Below, piece by piece: positions 1-5,597 of a stretch of 7,495 nt of DNA. This stretch comes from Candidatus Omnitrophota bacterium (GTDB lineage: Bacteria > Omnitrophota > Gorgyraeia > Zapsychrales > Zapsychraceae), in NCBI GenBank assembly GCA_030634235.1, contig DAOWBD010000046.1, positions 1 through 7,495 on the forward strand. Reading direction: 5' to 3'. The first letter of the stretch is position 1, and each line of letters begins with the position of its first letter. The notes below the pieces were generated by a model, which saw only the letters and a program-made list of their open reading frames with translations, was not told where the DNA came from and made no database searches. The position numbers and the translations under genes were made by a program.

Positions 1-17
1 AAATAGCCATATTTTTG

Positions 18-137
18 TGTCATTGCGAGTGAGCAATTTTTGTTTTTCAAAAATTGCATACGAAGCAATCTTCATTCTCGTCGAGATTGCCGCGTTGCTC
101 CGCCTGCCTTCCGGCAGGCAGGCTCCTCGCAAAGACA
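18..137. repeat. Palindromic dispersed-type intergenic repeat (MITE-like), ~120 bp
   Basis: The ends are 12-bp inverted repeats with one mismatch: TGTCATTGCGAG at 18-29 and CTCGCAAAGACA at 126-137. Three hairpins are nested inside. The first is a perfect 10-bp stem, 33-42 with 48-57, with a TTTTT loop. The second pairs GCAATCT (65-71) with AGATTGC (84-90). The third pairs GCCTGCC (102-108) with GGCAGGC (113-119) around a TTCC loop. I see no coding frame. The end sequence resembles palindromic repeats that recur in intergenic DNA of several uncultured bacterial lineages, which is recollection rather than a search. It could be a non-autonomous mobile element or a structured RNA or DNA element. 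No target-site duplication was identified. Confidence 0.65.
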
Positions 138-151
138 AAAACAAGTAAAAT

Positions 152-191
152 ACACTCATGTGACCCTGCCCGTTCGCGGGGATGACAGTGT
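152..191. repeat. Degenerate short palindromic repeat
   Basis: An imperfect palindrome with outer arms ACACT (152-156) and AGTGT (187-191). At its centre CCCG (169-172) and CGGG (177-180) flank a TTCG tetraloop sequence. Read on the minus strand it resembles the common 'CTGTCATCCCCGCG' intergenic repeat type. It lies 14 bp from the larger palindromic element and just upstream of the regulator gene. The left arm has extra bases, so it looks decayed. Confidence 0.4.
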
Positions 192-206
192 GGCGCAATG
201 AACTAA

Positions 207-234
207 TTTAGACAGCAATGACTTTAGGTATTTA
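207..234 (+). promoter_or_regulatory. Weak candidate promoter for the XRE-type gene
   Basis: TTTAGA (207-212) and TATTTA (229-234) are separated by 16 bp and would start transcription near 241, about 20 nt before the preferred ATG at 263. Both boxes are poor matches to the sigma-70 consensus. The call rests mainly on position, and it argues against the earlier ATG at 218, which would lie upstream of the transcript start. Confidence 0.22.
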
Positions 235-262
235 TTCAAACATTAAGCAGTACAGGGTAAAG

Positions 263-484
263 ATGAAAAAAGCGATCTATTCAAAGGATCATAAATGTCT
301 GGTTGGTAAATTAAAAGAAGCTCGCAAGGAGGCGGGTTTGGATCAGATAAAGGCGGCTAAACTGTTGAAGACAACCCAATCCTATATCTCAAAGTTGGAA
401 TCAGGCCAATGCAGGATCGATGTCATTCAATTAAAAGAAATTGCGAAGGTTTATAAAAAGAAAATGAATTATTTCATAAAATAG
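263..484 (+). CDS. Small XRE/Cro-CI-type helix-turn-helix regulator
   Basis: A 73-residue protein that is almost entirely one XRE-family DNA-binding domain. A basic N-terminal segment (1-11) is followed by the five-helix fold at about 12-70. Helix 2 is near 28-35, and the recognition helix runs from the TTQSYISKLESG motif at 37-48, the hallmark of this family. There is no sensor, oligomerisation or enzymatic domain, so it probably acts as a stand-alone repressor or antitoxin-like regulator, but its target is unknown. I chose the ATG at 263 because AGGG (254-257) precedes it by 5 nt. An in-frame ATG at 218 would add 15 residues but has no ribosome binding site. The 3' end overlaps radC on the opposite strand by 11 bp. 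No toxin partner lies next to it on the same strand. Confidence 0.85.
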   Translation: MKKAIYSKDHKCLVGKLKEARKEAGLDQIKAAKLLKTTQSYISKLESGQCRIDVIQLKEIAKVYKKKMNYFIK

Positions 485-1169
485 CACCTTCGTCAGCAAA
501 ACTATAATATTTGTTATCCCCGATAATAATGTGGTCTAACACATTAATCCGCAAAATCTTACCGGCAGAAGATAACTCCTGTGTAAAGCGTTTGTCTTCT
601 TCGCTCGGTGCGGGATCTCCCGAAGGATGATTATGAATACAGATGAGAGAAACAGCGCATTGCTGTAAGGCCATTTCAAAAATTTCTCTAACGATCGGAG
701 CGGAGTAGTTGACAGTCCCTTCTTCGACTTCCTTTATATGAGTCACCTTATTTCGCGAATCTAAAGCCAGGACTTTGACGACTTCTTTTTTTAAGTCTCG
801 CATTCTTGGCATGAACATGTTCACGACGTCTTCAGCCAATTCTATGCATAGTCCTTTTTCTTTTGTTTGATCTTCCCTGAATCTTCTTCCGATTTCTATC
901 GCCGCTTTTATTTGCGCAATCTTTGCCGGCCCCAAACCTTTAAGTTTCTTCCACTGTGACAAATCAGCATGACTCATCTTTCGAAACGTCTTAAACTCGG
1001 CTAATATTTTTCTTGCCAGGTCAATGGCGCTTTGCCCCTTCATTCCTGTTCTCAAAAGAATGGCCAAGAGTTCGGAATTGTTTAACGTATGCTCTCCGTT
1101 ATTAAACAACTTTTCTCTAGGCCGATCTTCCTCCGGCCAATTATTAATTGAGGGTATATTGCTATTCAT
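474..1169 (-). CDS. radC: RadC family protein (JAB/MPN domain)
   Basis: A 231-residue protein of normal RadC length. The N-terminal domain (about 5-100) carries the family signature with WPEEDRPREK at 11-20 and LLAILLRTG at 34-42. A helix-hairpin-helix motif, KGLGPAKIAQI, lies at 77-87. The C-terminal JAB1/MPN (JAMM) metalloprotease-like domain spans about 105-230. Its metal-site residues are intact: Glu129, His179-Asn-His181 in HNHPSGD, Ser189 and Asp192, spaced as HxH-x7-S-x2-D. The family was named for DNA repair, but that role is disputed, and members are often found on genomic islands and associated with DNA uptake or processing. The start is ATG at 1169 with only weak Shine-Dalgarno character (GAAG). 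It is transcribed away from the 1170-1394 gap, where an extended -10 promoter precedes it. Its 3' end overlaps the XRE-type gene. The coding region looks more AT-rich than genes to the right. Confidence 0.95.
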   Translation of the reverse strand: MNSNIPSINNWPEEDRPREKLFNNGEHTLNNSELLAILLRTGMKGQSAIDLARKILAEFKTFRKMSHADLSQWKKLKGLGPAKIAQIKAAIEIGRRFREDQTKEKGLCIELAEDVVNMFMPRMRDLKKEVVKVLALDSRNKVTHIKEVEEGTVNYSAPIVREIFEMALQQCAVSLICIHNHPSGDPAPSEEDKRFTQELSSAGKILRINVLDHIIIGDNKYYSFADEGAIL

Positions 1170-1275
1170 TCTTTATCTTCGCTTGTATACAAATATGGTT
1201 ATAAGCGAAAAGGGGAGTTTATTGATTAAAGCTTTTGGGGGATGAATCAGGGGGAATCGCTTTAAACATACTGTT

Positions 1276-1303
1276 TTGAACTATAGCATATGTTTTCTAT
1301 TTA
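1276..1303 (+). promoter_or_regulatory. Possible plus-strand promoter overlapping the radC promoter
   Basis: TTGAAC (1276-1281) and TATTTA (1298-1303) are spaced by 16 bp on the plus strand and occupy nearly the same bases as the radC promoter. This could drive the small ORF at 1395. The AT-rich sequence makes chance matches likely, so this is weak. Confidence 0.22.
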
Positions 1304-1308
1304 ATCAA
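1280..1308 (-). promoter_or_regulatory. Extended -10 sigma-70 promoter for radC
   Basis: On the minus strand TTGATT (1303-1308) is followed after exactly 17 bp (1286-1302) by TATAGT (1280-1285). A TGC triplet precedes the -10 box, making an extended -10. Transcription would begin near 1273 and give a leader of about 100 nt before the radC ATG at 1169. No competing gene lies between. No intrinsic terminator is seen in this leader. Confidence 0.5.
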
Positions 1309-1394
1309 CTCTCACATGTCAAATGATAAACTGGCACACACATGGCACATAAAGCCTGTGCCCTTGAGCATTTCTTGAACTTAATTTGATGTAA

Positions 1395-1613
1395 ATGAAC
1401 CTCCCCGCCTTGAAAGGCGGGGTATCAACATGGAATCCTGACAGGAAGTTCTCCTCGCTAATCAAAGAACATTACCATTTAGAGACCGTCGGAGCAAAAC
1501 TCTACGAAGACTGGCACCGGGGGGACCTCAAGCAAAAGATATTCCTCAACCGGCTCATCCGCTTGCGGAAGAAAAATCTCCCCGACTCCGAAACCGTCCC
1601 ACTTTCCCGATAA
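1395..1613 (+). CDS. Small basic protein of unknown function
   Basis: A 72-residue ORF that I do not recognise. Residues 20-60 look protein-like: an amphipathic helix candidate around ETVGAKLYEDWHRGDLKQKI (30-49), then a strongly basic stretch LNRLIRLRKKN (51-61). The codons of the second half favour C or G in third position (CTC, AAC, GAC, CGG), like the larger genes to the right and unlike random sequence. The first nine codons overlap the hairpin at 1403-1422 and no good ribosome binding site precedes the ATG, which follows an in-frame TAA. The true start may therefore be internal, or this may be the tail of a truncated gene. There is no signal peptide or membrane segment. It lies 87 bp upstream of the radical SAM gene on the same strand and could share a transcript with it. 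Confidence 0.4.
   Translation: MNLPALKGGVSTWNPDRKFSSLIKEHYHLETVGAKLYEDWHRGDLKQKIFLNRLIRLRKKNLPDSETVPLSR
1403..1422. repeat. Perfect GC-rich hairpin at the start of the small ORF
   Basis: CCCCGCCT (1403-1410) pairs perfectly with AGGCGGGG (1415-1422) around a TGAA tetraloop. No U tract follows, so it is not a standard intrinsic terminator on either strand. It lies within the first nine codons of the ORF at 1395, which suggests either translational control or that the true protein begins further downstream. Similar hairpins occur at the ends of IS200/IS605-type elements, but no transposase is present here. Confidence 0.55.
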
Positions 1614-1700
1614 ACTTAGTACACCCCGGTCAAAATTTATGATAAGATAATTGTTGTTCAAAGACGGACGATATTTTTTTAACCGCACGAAAGACCAGAG

Positions 1701-3593
1701 ATGGCCCCGTTCAAAAGATCACTGGCGATCCTCAATTCCTCCCTCGTCCTTGTATTTGCCGCTTATATCCCGAATGTCATTTTCACCCGGATGGTCCATC
1801 TCCACTGGGAGATCCCGGCCATTATCTTCATTCTCCCACTGAAAGTCTTCATCTACGGCGGGATCTACGGGATGATCGTTGAACTGGCCAGCAGGGAAGA
1901 AATAACCCTGAAATTTAACCGTTTTAAAATAAACGCGAAGAAATACTGGAAACATTATTTAGCTTTAACCGCGGTTCCCTTATTGTTTTATTTCGCGGTC
2001 GTAACGCGCGGTGCTTTGTTTGCGAAAATGGACGCGTTCTCGTTCTTTTCTTATATAAACCCGTTCATTTTATTCTTGATGTCCTCCATGATCATCCGGG
2101 ATAAATACATTAAGCCCTTGAACCTGAAAGAAAAAAGGATCCCCACGCCTCTTCCCGTATTGATAACAATGCTGGCCCTCTTTACCATCGGGCTCCTCAT
2201 TCTTCATCTTCCCAACACTCTCCGGATCCCGAGTTTCGAGCTCTCGCGTATTACAAAATTCGCCTACATCTACATCAGTTTTCTCGTCTTTATTTACTTT
2301 GCCCATTTGGCCCTGGAGCAATACCCGGAGGTGGAGAACACCTTTGACCATGAAAAGGAAATTTATTTTGTCAACGCACTCGGCGGCGGGATCGCATTCC
2401 ATATCTCTTCGGTATTGCTGCGCATGTATCCTCCGGTGTTCGTCGTGATCAAGGCCCTGACGCCCAAAGATTACAGGTTTCGCACGTTCAACCGCGTCTT
2501 CTGGAAGAACCATTTCTATGCGCCCGGCAAGCTCGTTGCCATGACGTGCTTCACATCGAACAGCATCGACACCTACCGCATCGCCCAGGAATTCAGGAAA
2601 CGCGGCTCAAAGGTCATCATCGGAGGGCCTCATGTCACATATTTTCCCGACGAAGCCTTGGAGTATTGCGACAGTGTCGTTTGCGGAGAGCTCGAAAGTG
2701 TCTGGCCCGACGTGATCAGGGACTACGAGAACGGTACCCTGCAACCCAAGTATGCCGGGACCCCCGTCGAAAACTGCCATGCAATGGTCCATCAGGAGCT
2801 TCTGAATTCCCCGCCGGAGATCATCAAGGACTTTCTTGAAACCTCCCGGGGGTGTAAATTTAAATGTTATTTCTGCACCGTCCCTTCCCTGAGCCAGGGA
2901 AATTTGCGCAAGCAAAAGATATCCGATTTCGTCGAGCTGTTAAAGAAAGTTAAGGAAAAATATCCTCACGTCATTTTTATTGATAACAACATTTACAGCG
3001 ACCCGGCCTACACCAAGGAACTGTTCCTGGCCCTTAAGCCCTTAGGGATCAAGTGGTCGACCCAGTGCTCGATCGACATCGCGAAAAACAAGGAACTGCT
3101 TCGGCTCGCCAAGGAAAGCGGCTGCACGTGCCTTTTATTCGGGTTCGAAATATCGGAAGGGTCCTTCGAGAAGGCTCAAGGCGGGAAACTGGCTTTAGTC
3201 GACCACTACAGAGAATACGCCAGGGAAGTTAAGAAAATGGGCATCATGATCAAGGCACATTATATCTTCGGGTTTGAATCAGACACGTTCAAATATCTTT
3301 GGAGGTTCTGGAAATTCTGTTTTGCGATCAACCCGTTCGCGACGGCCCTGTCGATCTTAACGCCGTTCCCGGGATCGCAATTTTACTATGATACTGTTAA
3401 GAACGACCGTATCTCTAATCTGAACTGGCGCCATTACGGCAGTCAGACGCTGGTGTTCAACCATCCCCACATGAACAACTTCATTCTTGCCAGGGTTTAC
3501 CCGTTCATTTTTCTTTTCTTCCTTTTTACCACTTCAAAGCTCGGCTACGTCCTTTTGTTCCTGGCGATCATCAATATCATCGGGATCATATAG
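1701..3593 (+). CDS. Membrane-fused B12-binding radical SAM protein
   Basis: A 630-residue fusion. Residues 1-205 hold about six hydrophobic segments (near 10-28, 38-62, 88-102, 116-132, 151-170, 187-205), an integral-membrane domain I do not recognise. A B12-binding-type Rossmann domain follows at about 236-350, with VIIGGPHVTYFPDEAL (305-320) and CGELESVWPDVI (328-339). The classical DxHxxG cobalamin-ligand motif is not evident, as in many radical SAM relatives. The radical SAM core (about 375-565) carries the [4Fe-4S] CxxxCxxC at Cys385, Cys389 and Cys392, within TSRGCKFKCYFC. The PFPGS motif at 555-559 is typical of the end of the barrel in this superfamily. A final pair of hydrophobic helices lies at 597-630. 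Members typically perform radical methylations or rearrangements using S-adenosylmethionine. Membrane anchoring at both ends suggests a lipid, polyprenyl or other membrane-bound substrate, which is inference. The ATG at 1701 has only a weak AGAG ahead. The 3' end overlaps the next gene, on the opposite strand, by 8 bp. Confidence 0.88.
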   Translation: MAPFKRSLAILNSSLVLVFAAYIPNVIFTRMVHLHWEIPAIIFILPLKVFIYGGIYGMIVELASREEITLKFNRFKINAKKYWKHYLALTAVPLLFYFAVVTRGALFAKMDAFSFFSYINPFILFLMSSMIIRDKYIKPLNLKEKRIPTPLPVLITMLALFTIGLLILHLPNTLRIPSFELSRITKFAYIYISFLVFIYFAHLALEQYPEVENTFDHEKEIYFVNALGGGIAFHISSVLLRMYPPVFVVIKALTPKDYRFRTFNRVFWKNHFYAPGKLVAMTCFTSNSIDTYRIAQEFRKRGSKVIIGGPHVTYFPDEALEYCDSVVCGELESVWPDVIRDYENGTLQPKYAGTPVENCHAMVHQELLNSPPEIIKDFLETSRGCKFKCYFCTVPSLSQGNLRKQKISDFVELLKKVKEKYPHVIFIDNNIYSDPAYTKELFLALKPLGIKWSTQCSIDIAKNKELLRLAKESGCTCLLFGFEISEGSFEKAQGGKLALVDHYREYAREVKKMGIMIKAHYIFGFESDTFKYLWRFWKFCFAINPFATALSILTPFPGSQFYYDTVKNDRISNLNWRHYGSQTLVFNHPHMNNFILARVYPFIFLFFLFTTSKLGYVLLFLAIINIIGII

Positions 3594-4194
3594 TCCGCTT
3601 GTAAATGAACGCCAAGCTGACAAGCCCGTAAAAAATATAATACGCCGCGAGAACCGAGCCGCATATCTGCCAGAAGTTCAACGGATAGATGAACGTCGCG
3701 AAAATGATCGTGTAGAAGACGGCCTTGCGCGTCACCACATCGACGGACGTGATCACACTGACCAAAGAGACAATATGATATTTGCGGCTATATAATTCGC
3801 CGATCTGGTAAAGAGTCTTGTGCGCGAACTGGGCCTCTTCAAAATCGCGGTTCACCAGAAAAGAGCAGACCCCGACAACACATTCCCCTCTTTTCACCTG
3901 AAGAAAAACACTCGCCACAAAGAGCGCGGCAAGCGGCAGGATGTGTTGGAATTGCCGGGTCATAACAACAAACACAAGAGCGCCTAAAAGAAGGACAAAC
4001 GCCGTTCTCTCCATATAAAAAAGGCGCCGGAACTTTTTGTAGAGAGCTCCGGTCTCCGGATCTTTCGAGGCCTCTTCCCTAAATCCCGGCTGCGAGATGA
4101 GATACAGGAACCACCGATGGACTTGCTTATCCGTTTTGATCGTACTGATAAGGGAATTTATACTTGTAATGGGAAGATCGTCTGATTGATACAT
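3586..4194 (-). CDS. Predicted multi-pass membrane protein of unknown function
   Basis: A 202-residue protein that I do not recognise. A charged cytosolic-looking N-terminus (1-60) is followed by hydrophobic segments at about 62-79, 83-100, 155-171 and 174-197, with a weaker one near 140-152. This suggests four or five membrane passes. The segment 100-138 between them is hydrophilic and contains Cys105 and Cys110. There are no enzymatic motifs. ATG at 4194 is preceded by AAGG at a long spacing of about 11 nt, so the ribosome binding site is poor. The gene is convergent with the radical SAM gene and overlaps its stop by 8 bp. It is divergent from the secreted-protein gene at 4347. Codon use and the uninterrupted frame support a real gene. 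Confidence 0.75.
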   Translation of the reverse strand: MYQSDDLPITSINSLISTIKTDKQVHRWFLYLISQPGFREEASKDPETGALYKKFRRLFYMERTAFVLLLGALVFVVMTRQFQHILPLAALFVASVFLQVKRGECVVGVCSFLVNRDFEEAQFAHKTLYQIGELYSRKYHIVSLVSVITSVDVVTRKAVFYTIIFATFIYPLNFWQICGSVLAAYYIFYGLVSLAFIYKRTI

Positions 4195-4284
4195 GATTGT
4201 TGATGCCTTTTTTATCCCGGGAAAGCCCTGAAAAAAGCTTAATATTAATCGACGGCAACGTCAAGAACATTGCGTTCTCATTAT

Positions 4285-4313
4285 TTGACTCTCTATAAGA
4301 AATAAGGTACACT
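4285..4313 (+). promoter_or_regulatory. Near-consensus sigma-70 promoter for the secreted-protein gene
   Basis: TTGACT (4285-4290) and TACACT (4308-4313) are separated by exactly 17 bp (4291-4307). Five of six -35 bases and four of six -10 bases match the sigma-70 consensus. Transcription would start near 4320, giving a leader of roughly 27-40 nt depending on which ATG is used. This is the clearest plus-strand promoter in the window. Confidence 0.62.
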
Positions 4314-4323
4314 CAGAGAAAAA

Positions 4324-4342
4324 GGCCGCGGATAATCCGGCC
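4324..4342 (+). promoter_or_regulatory. 5'-leader hairpin of the secreted-protein gene
   Basis: GGCCG (4324-4328) pairs with CGGCC (4338-4342) around a 9-nt loop. It sits only a few bases after the predicted transcription start and just before the start codons. It could protect the 5' end of the mRNA or modulate ribosome access. It has no U tract and is too close to the promoter for a standard attenuator. Confidence 0.35.
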
Positions 4343-4346
4343 TGTA

Positions 4347-4880
4347 ATGAAAGACCCCATGAAAAAATACCTGCTGACCCTTATCCTTACCATAACTTTA
4401 GTGAACATTGCTTCAGCCGCTTCCGAAAACCTGAAAATCATTACCCTCAAAAGCGGCTCAACCCTCAAAGGCAAGGTCCTTGAACTCACGGACGGAATCT
4501 ATACGGTGGAAACCTCTGATCTTGGCCGCATGCAAATCCCGGAAGCGAATATTATAAGCATCCTGTCTCCACAAACGGCAGGCTCACAAAACTCCACGTC
4601 GGGCGGGAGCAATAACTCACAGAAAGCGCAGATCAAAAACCAGGTCAACCAGGTCCAGGGCCAAATCCTTTCGGACCCGGGACTAATGATGGATCTTCAG
4701 AACATCTTTGCCGACAAGGAGGTCCAGAACATGCTCTCGGATCCGAAACTCTTAGATGACGTATTAAGTTACGACCCTGAGAAGATGCAGCAGAATGAAA
4801 GCGTTCAGGACCTCATGCAAAACGAGAAAATGCAGAATCTCATGGAGAAAATCCTCAAGACAATGCCCGCCCAAGAATAG
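4347..4880 (+). CDS. Secreted protein with N-terminal beta-rich domain and STI1-like helical repeats
   Basis: A 177-residue protein. Residues 5-24 form a typical Sec signal peptide: MKK, a hydrophobic core, then ASA before the probable cleavage near residue 24 or 25. Residues 28-72 look like a small beta-barrel, with TLKSGSTLKGKVLELTDGIY at 33-52 and a KG-V-x-L-x-D-G pattern reminiscent of Sm-like or SH3-like folds. A low-complexity Ser/Gly/Asn/Gln linker spans 76-105. Residues 106-171 are helical with repeated 'DP' and 'evQnmL' units (DPGLMMDLQ 110-118, EVQNMLSDPKLLDDVL 125-140, DPEKMQQNESVQDLMQNEKM 143-162). These resemble the STI1/DP domains of Hsp70-Hsp90 cochaperones. It probably acts in the periplasm or at the cell surface, perhaps in protein binding. 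ATG at 4359 (MKKYLL) is an equally good start. A strong promoter lies upstream, and the stop is 6 bp from the convergent glycosyltransferase gene. Confidence 0.8.
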   Translation: MKDPMKKYLLTLILTITLVNIASAASENLKIITLKSGSTLKGKVLELTDGIYTVETSDLGRMQIPEANIISILSPQTAGSQNSTSGGSNNSQKAQIKNQVNQVQGQILSDPGLMMDLQNIFADKEVQNMLSDPKLLDDVLSYDPEKMQQNESVQDLMQNEKMQNLMEKILKTMPAQE

Positions 4881-4886
4881 GCAGGC

Positions 4887-5597
4887 TCACGATTCCGTCA
4901 AGACACCTTTGAGTGATTCAAGATAAAGCTTAAAAGTCTTAACCAGCGCGTCAGGCCCGTGCACCCATATACAAAAACTCCCTTGCCCGGTTATCATTGA
5001 TTCAACCGGCACCTCGTCGATCGCAAAGCCCATCTTCGATGCCTTTAAATAAAATTCAGCATGAACATCAAACCCTCTCGCTTTGAGGCTGATCTCCTGG
5101 GCAACCCGCCGGCGCATCCCCACAGAACCTGAGCCAATATCCATAACCGGAATATTGAACAACAGCCTGCATAAAAAATAATAAAGCCGGCTGCATACCT
5201 TGCGCGTGAACGGGGCCCTGTTGACCTCCCCCCGGTATCGTGATGCGACGGTGATATCATTCGCTTCAAGCCCTTCTAACAATACCGGGATAACATCCGA
5301 GCCAAAGGGAAGGTCACACTCACAATAAATGATCTTCTCGCCTTGCGCGTCATTCAATAATCTCTGCAAAGTCGCCCCTAATCCCCTGTTCGACAGATTA
5401 TAAAAACATCTGGCCTCAGGATACCGGAAGGCAACCCTTTGGAGAACCTCCCCGCTCCCGTCGGTGCTCCCATCGTCGCAGAGCAGGATCTCATAGTTCA
5501 TCCGAAGCGGATCCATTACATCGACGATCCTGGCGATCGCATCTTCAACCATTCCCGCAGCATTATAAATTGGAATAACAACGGAGGTCTCGATCAA
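4887..5597 (-). CDS. Family 2 glycosyltransferase, DPM1-like (polyprenyl-phosphate sugar synthase type)
   Basis: A 236-residue GT-A fold enzyme. Features in order: the nucleotide-sugar-binding strand SVVIPIYNA (5-13); DDGSTDGS (41-48), with the paired aspartates that bind the nucleotide sugar; NRGLGATLQ (70-78); the metal-binding segment CECDLP (92-97); ASRYRG (118-123); and GFDVHAEFYLKASKMGF (175-191), typical of the acceptor region of dolichol/polyprenyl-phosphate mannosyl or glucosyl synthases. The usual DxD reads Glu93-Cys-Asp95. There is no C-terminal transmembrane pair, so it is probably a peripheral membrane enzyme. It would transfer a sugar from GDP- or UDP-sugar to polyprenyl phosphate on the cytoplasmic face; which sugar cannot be told. 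The start is TTG at 5595-5597, supported by AAGGAG 8 nt upstream. It overlaps the stop of the GT-C gene by 4 nt, which implies translational coupling. Confidence 0.9.
   Translation of the reverse strand: MIETSVVIPIYNAAGMVEDAIARIVDVMDPLRMNYEILLCDDGSTDGSGEVLQRVAFRYPEARCFYNLSNRGLGATLQRLLNDAQGEKIIYCECDLPFGSDVIPVLLEGLEANDITVASRYRGEVNRAPFTRKVCSRLYYFLCRLLFNIPVMDIGSGSVGMRRRVAQEISLKARGFDVHAEFYLKASKMGFAIDEVPVESMITGQGSFCIWVHGPDALVKTFKLYLESLKGVLTES

Larger units (their letters stand above)
1170..1394. other. Divergent intergenic region between radC and the small ORF
   Basis: About 225 bp without a credible gene. It is AT-rich on the left and holds the radC promoter plus a weaker opposing candidate. It has no tRNA-like cloverleaf, no terminator and no riboswitch motif that I recognise. 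The stretch at about 1310-1390 shows nothing identifiable. Confidence 0.6.

Noticed and set aside
18..191. A CRISPR array in the left repeat region
   Set aside because: The repeats are nested palindromes rather than regularly spaced direct repeats with unique spacers, and no cas gene is present.
1395..1450. An IS200/IS605 end or TnpB-associated guide RNA scaffold at the GC hairpin
   Set aside because: The hairpin resembles such ends, but there is no tnpA or tnpB sequence nearby and no second end was found.
1638..1651. TATGAT and GATAAT boxes upstream of the radical SAM gene
   Set aside because: The -10-like boxes are reasonable but no acceptable -35 lies 16-18 bp upstream. The gene may be read from further upstream.
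1479..1688. A 69-residue minus-strand ORF antisense to the small plus-strand ORF
   Set aside because: It is mostly a mirror of the plus-strand reading frame, and its composition and start context are poor. The plus-strand frame has the more convincing codon use, though neither is certain.
2070..2513. A 147-residue minus-strand ORF inside the radical SAM gene
   Set aside because: It is a shadow of a GC-rich coding region. The plus-strand frame encodes recognisable membrane and B12-binding sequence over the same bases.
3597..3625. GCTTGT/ACAAGC inverted repeat just after the radical SAM stop
   Set aside because: The stem is only 6 bp with a 17-nt loop and has no adjacent U tract, and it lies within the coding region of the opposite gene. 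It is not a credible terminator.
4239..4264. Minus-strand TTGACG and TATTAA as promoter for the membrane-protein gene
   Set aside because: The spacer is only 14 bp, too short for a normal sigma-70 promoter. No better-spaced pair was found.
4127..4312. A 61-residue minus-strand ORF at the 5' end of the membrane-protein gene
   Set aside because: It overlaps the better-supported frame starting at 4194, runs through the intergenic promoter region, and has neither a recognisable domain nor a good ribosome site.
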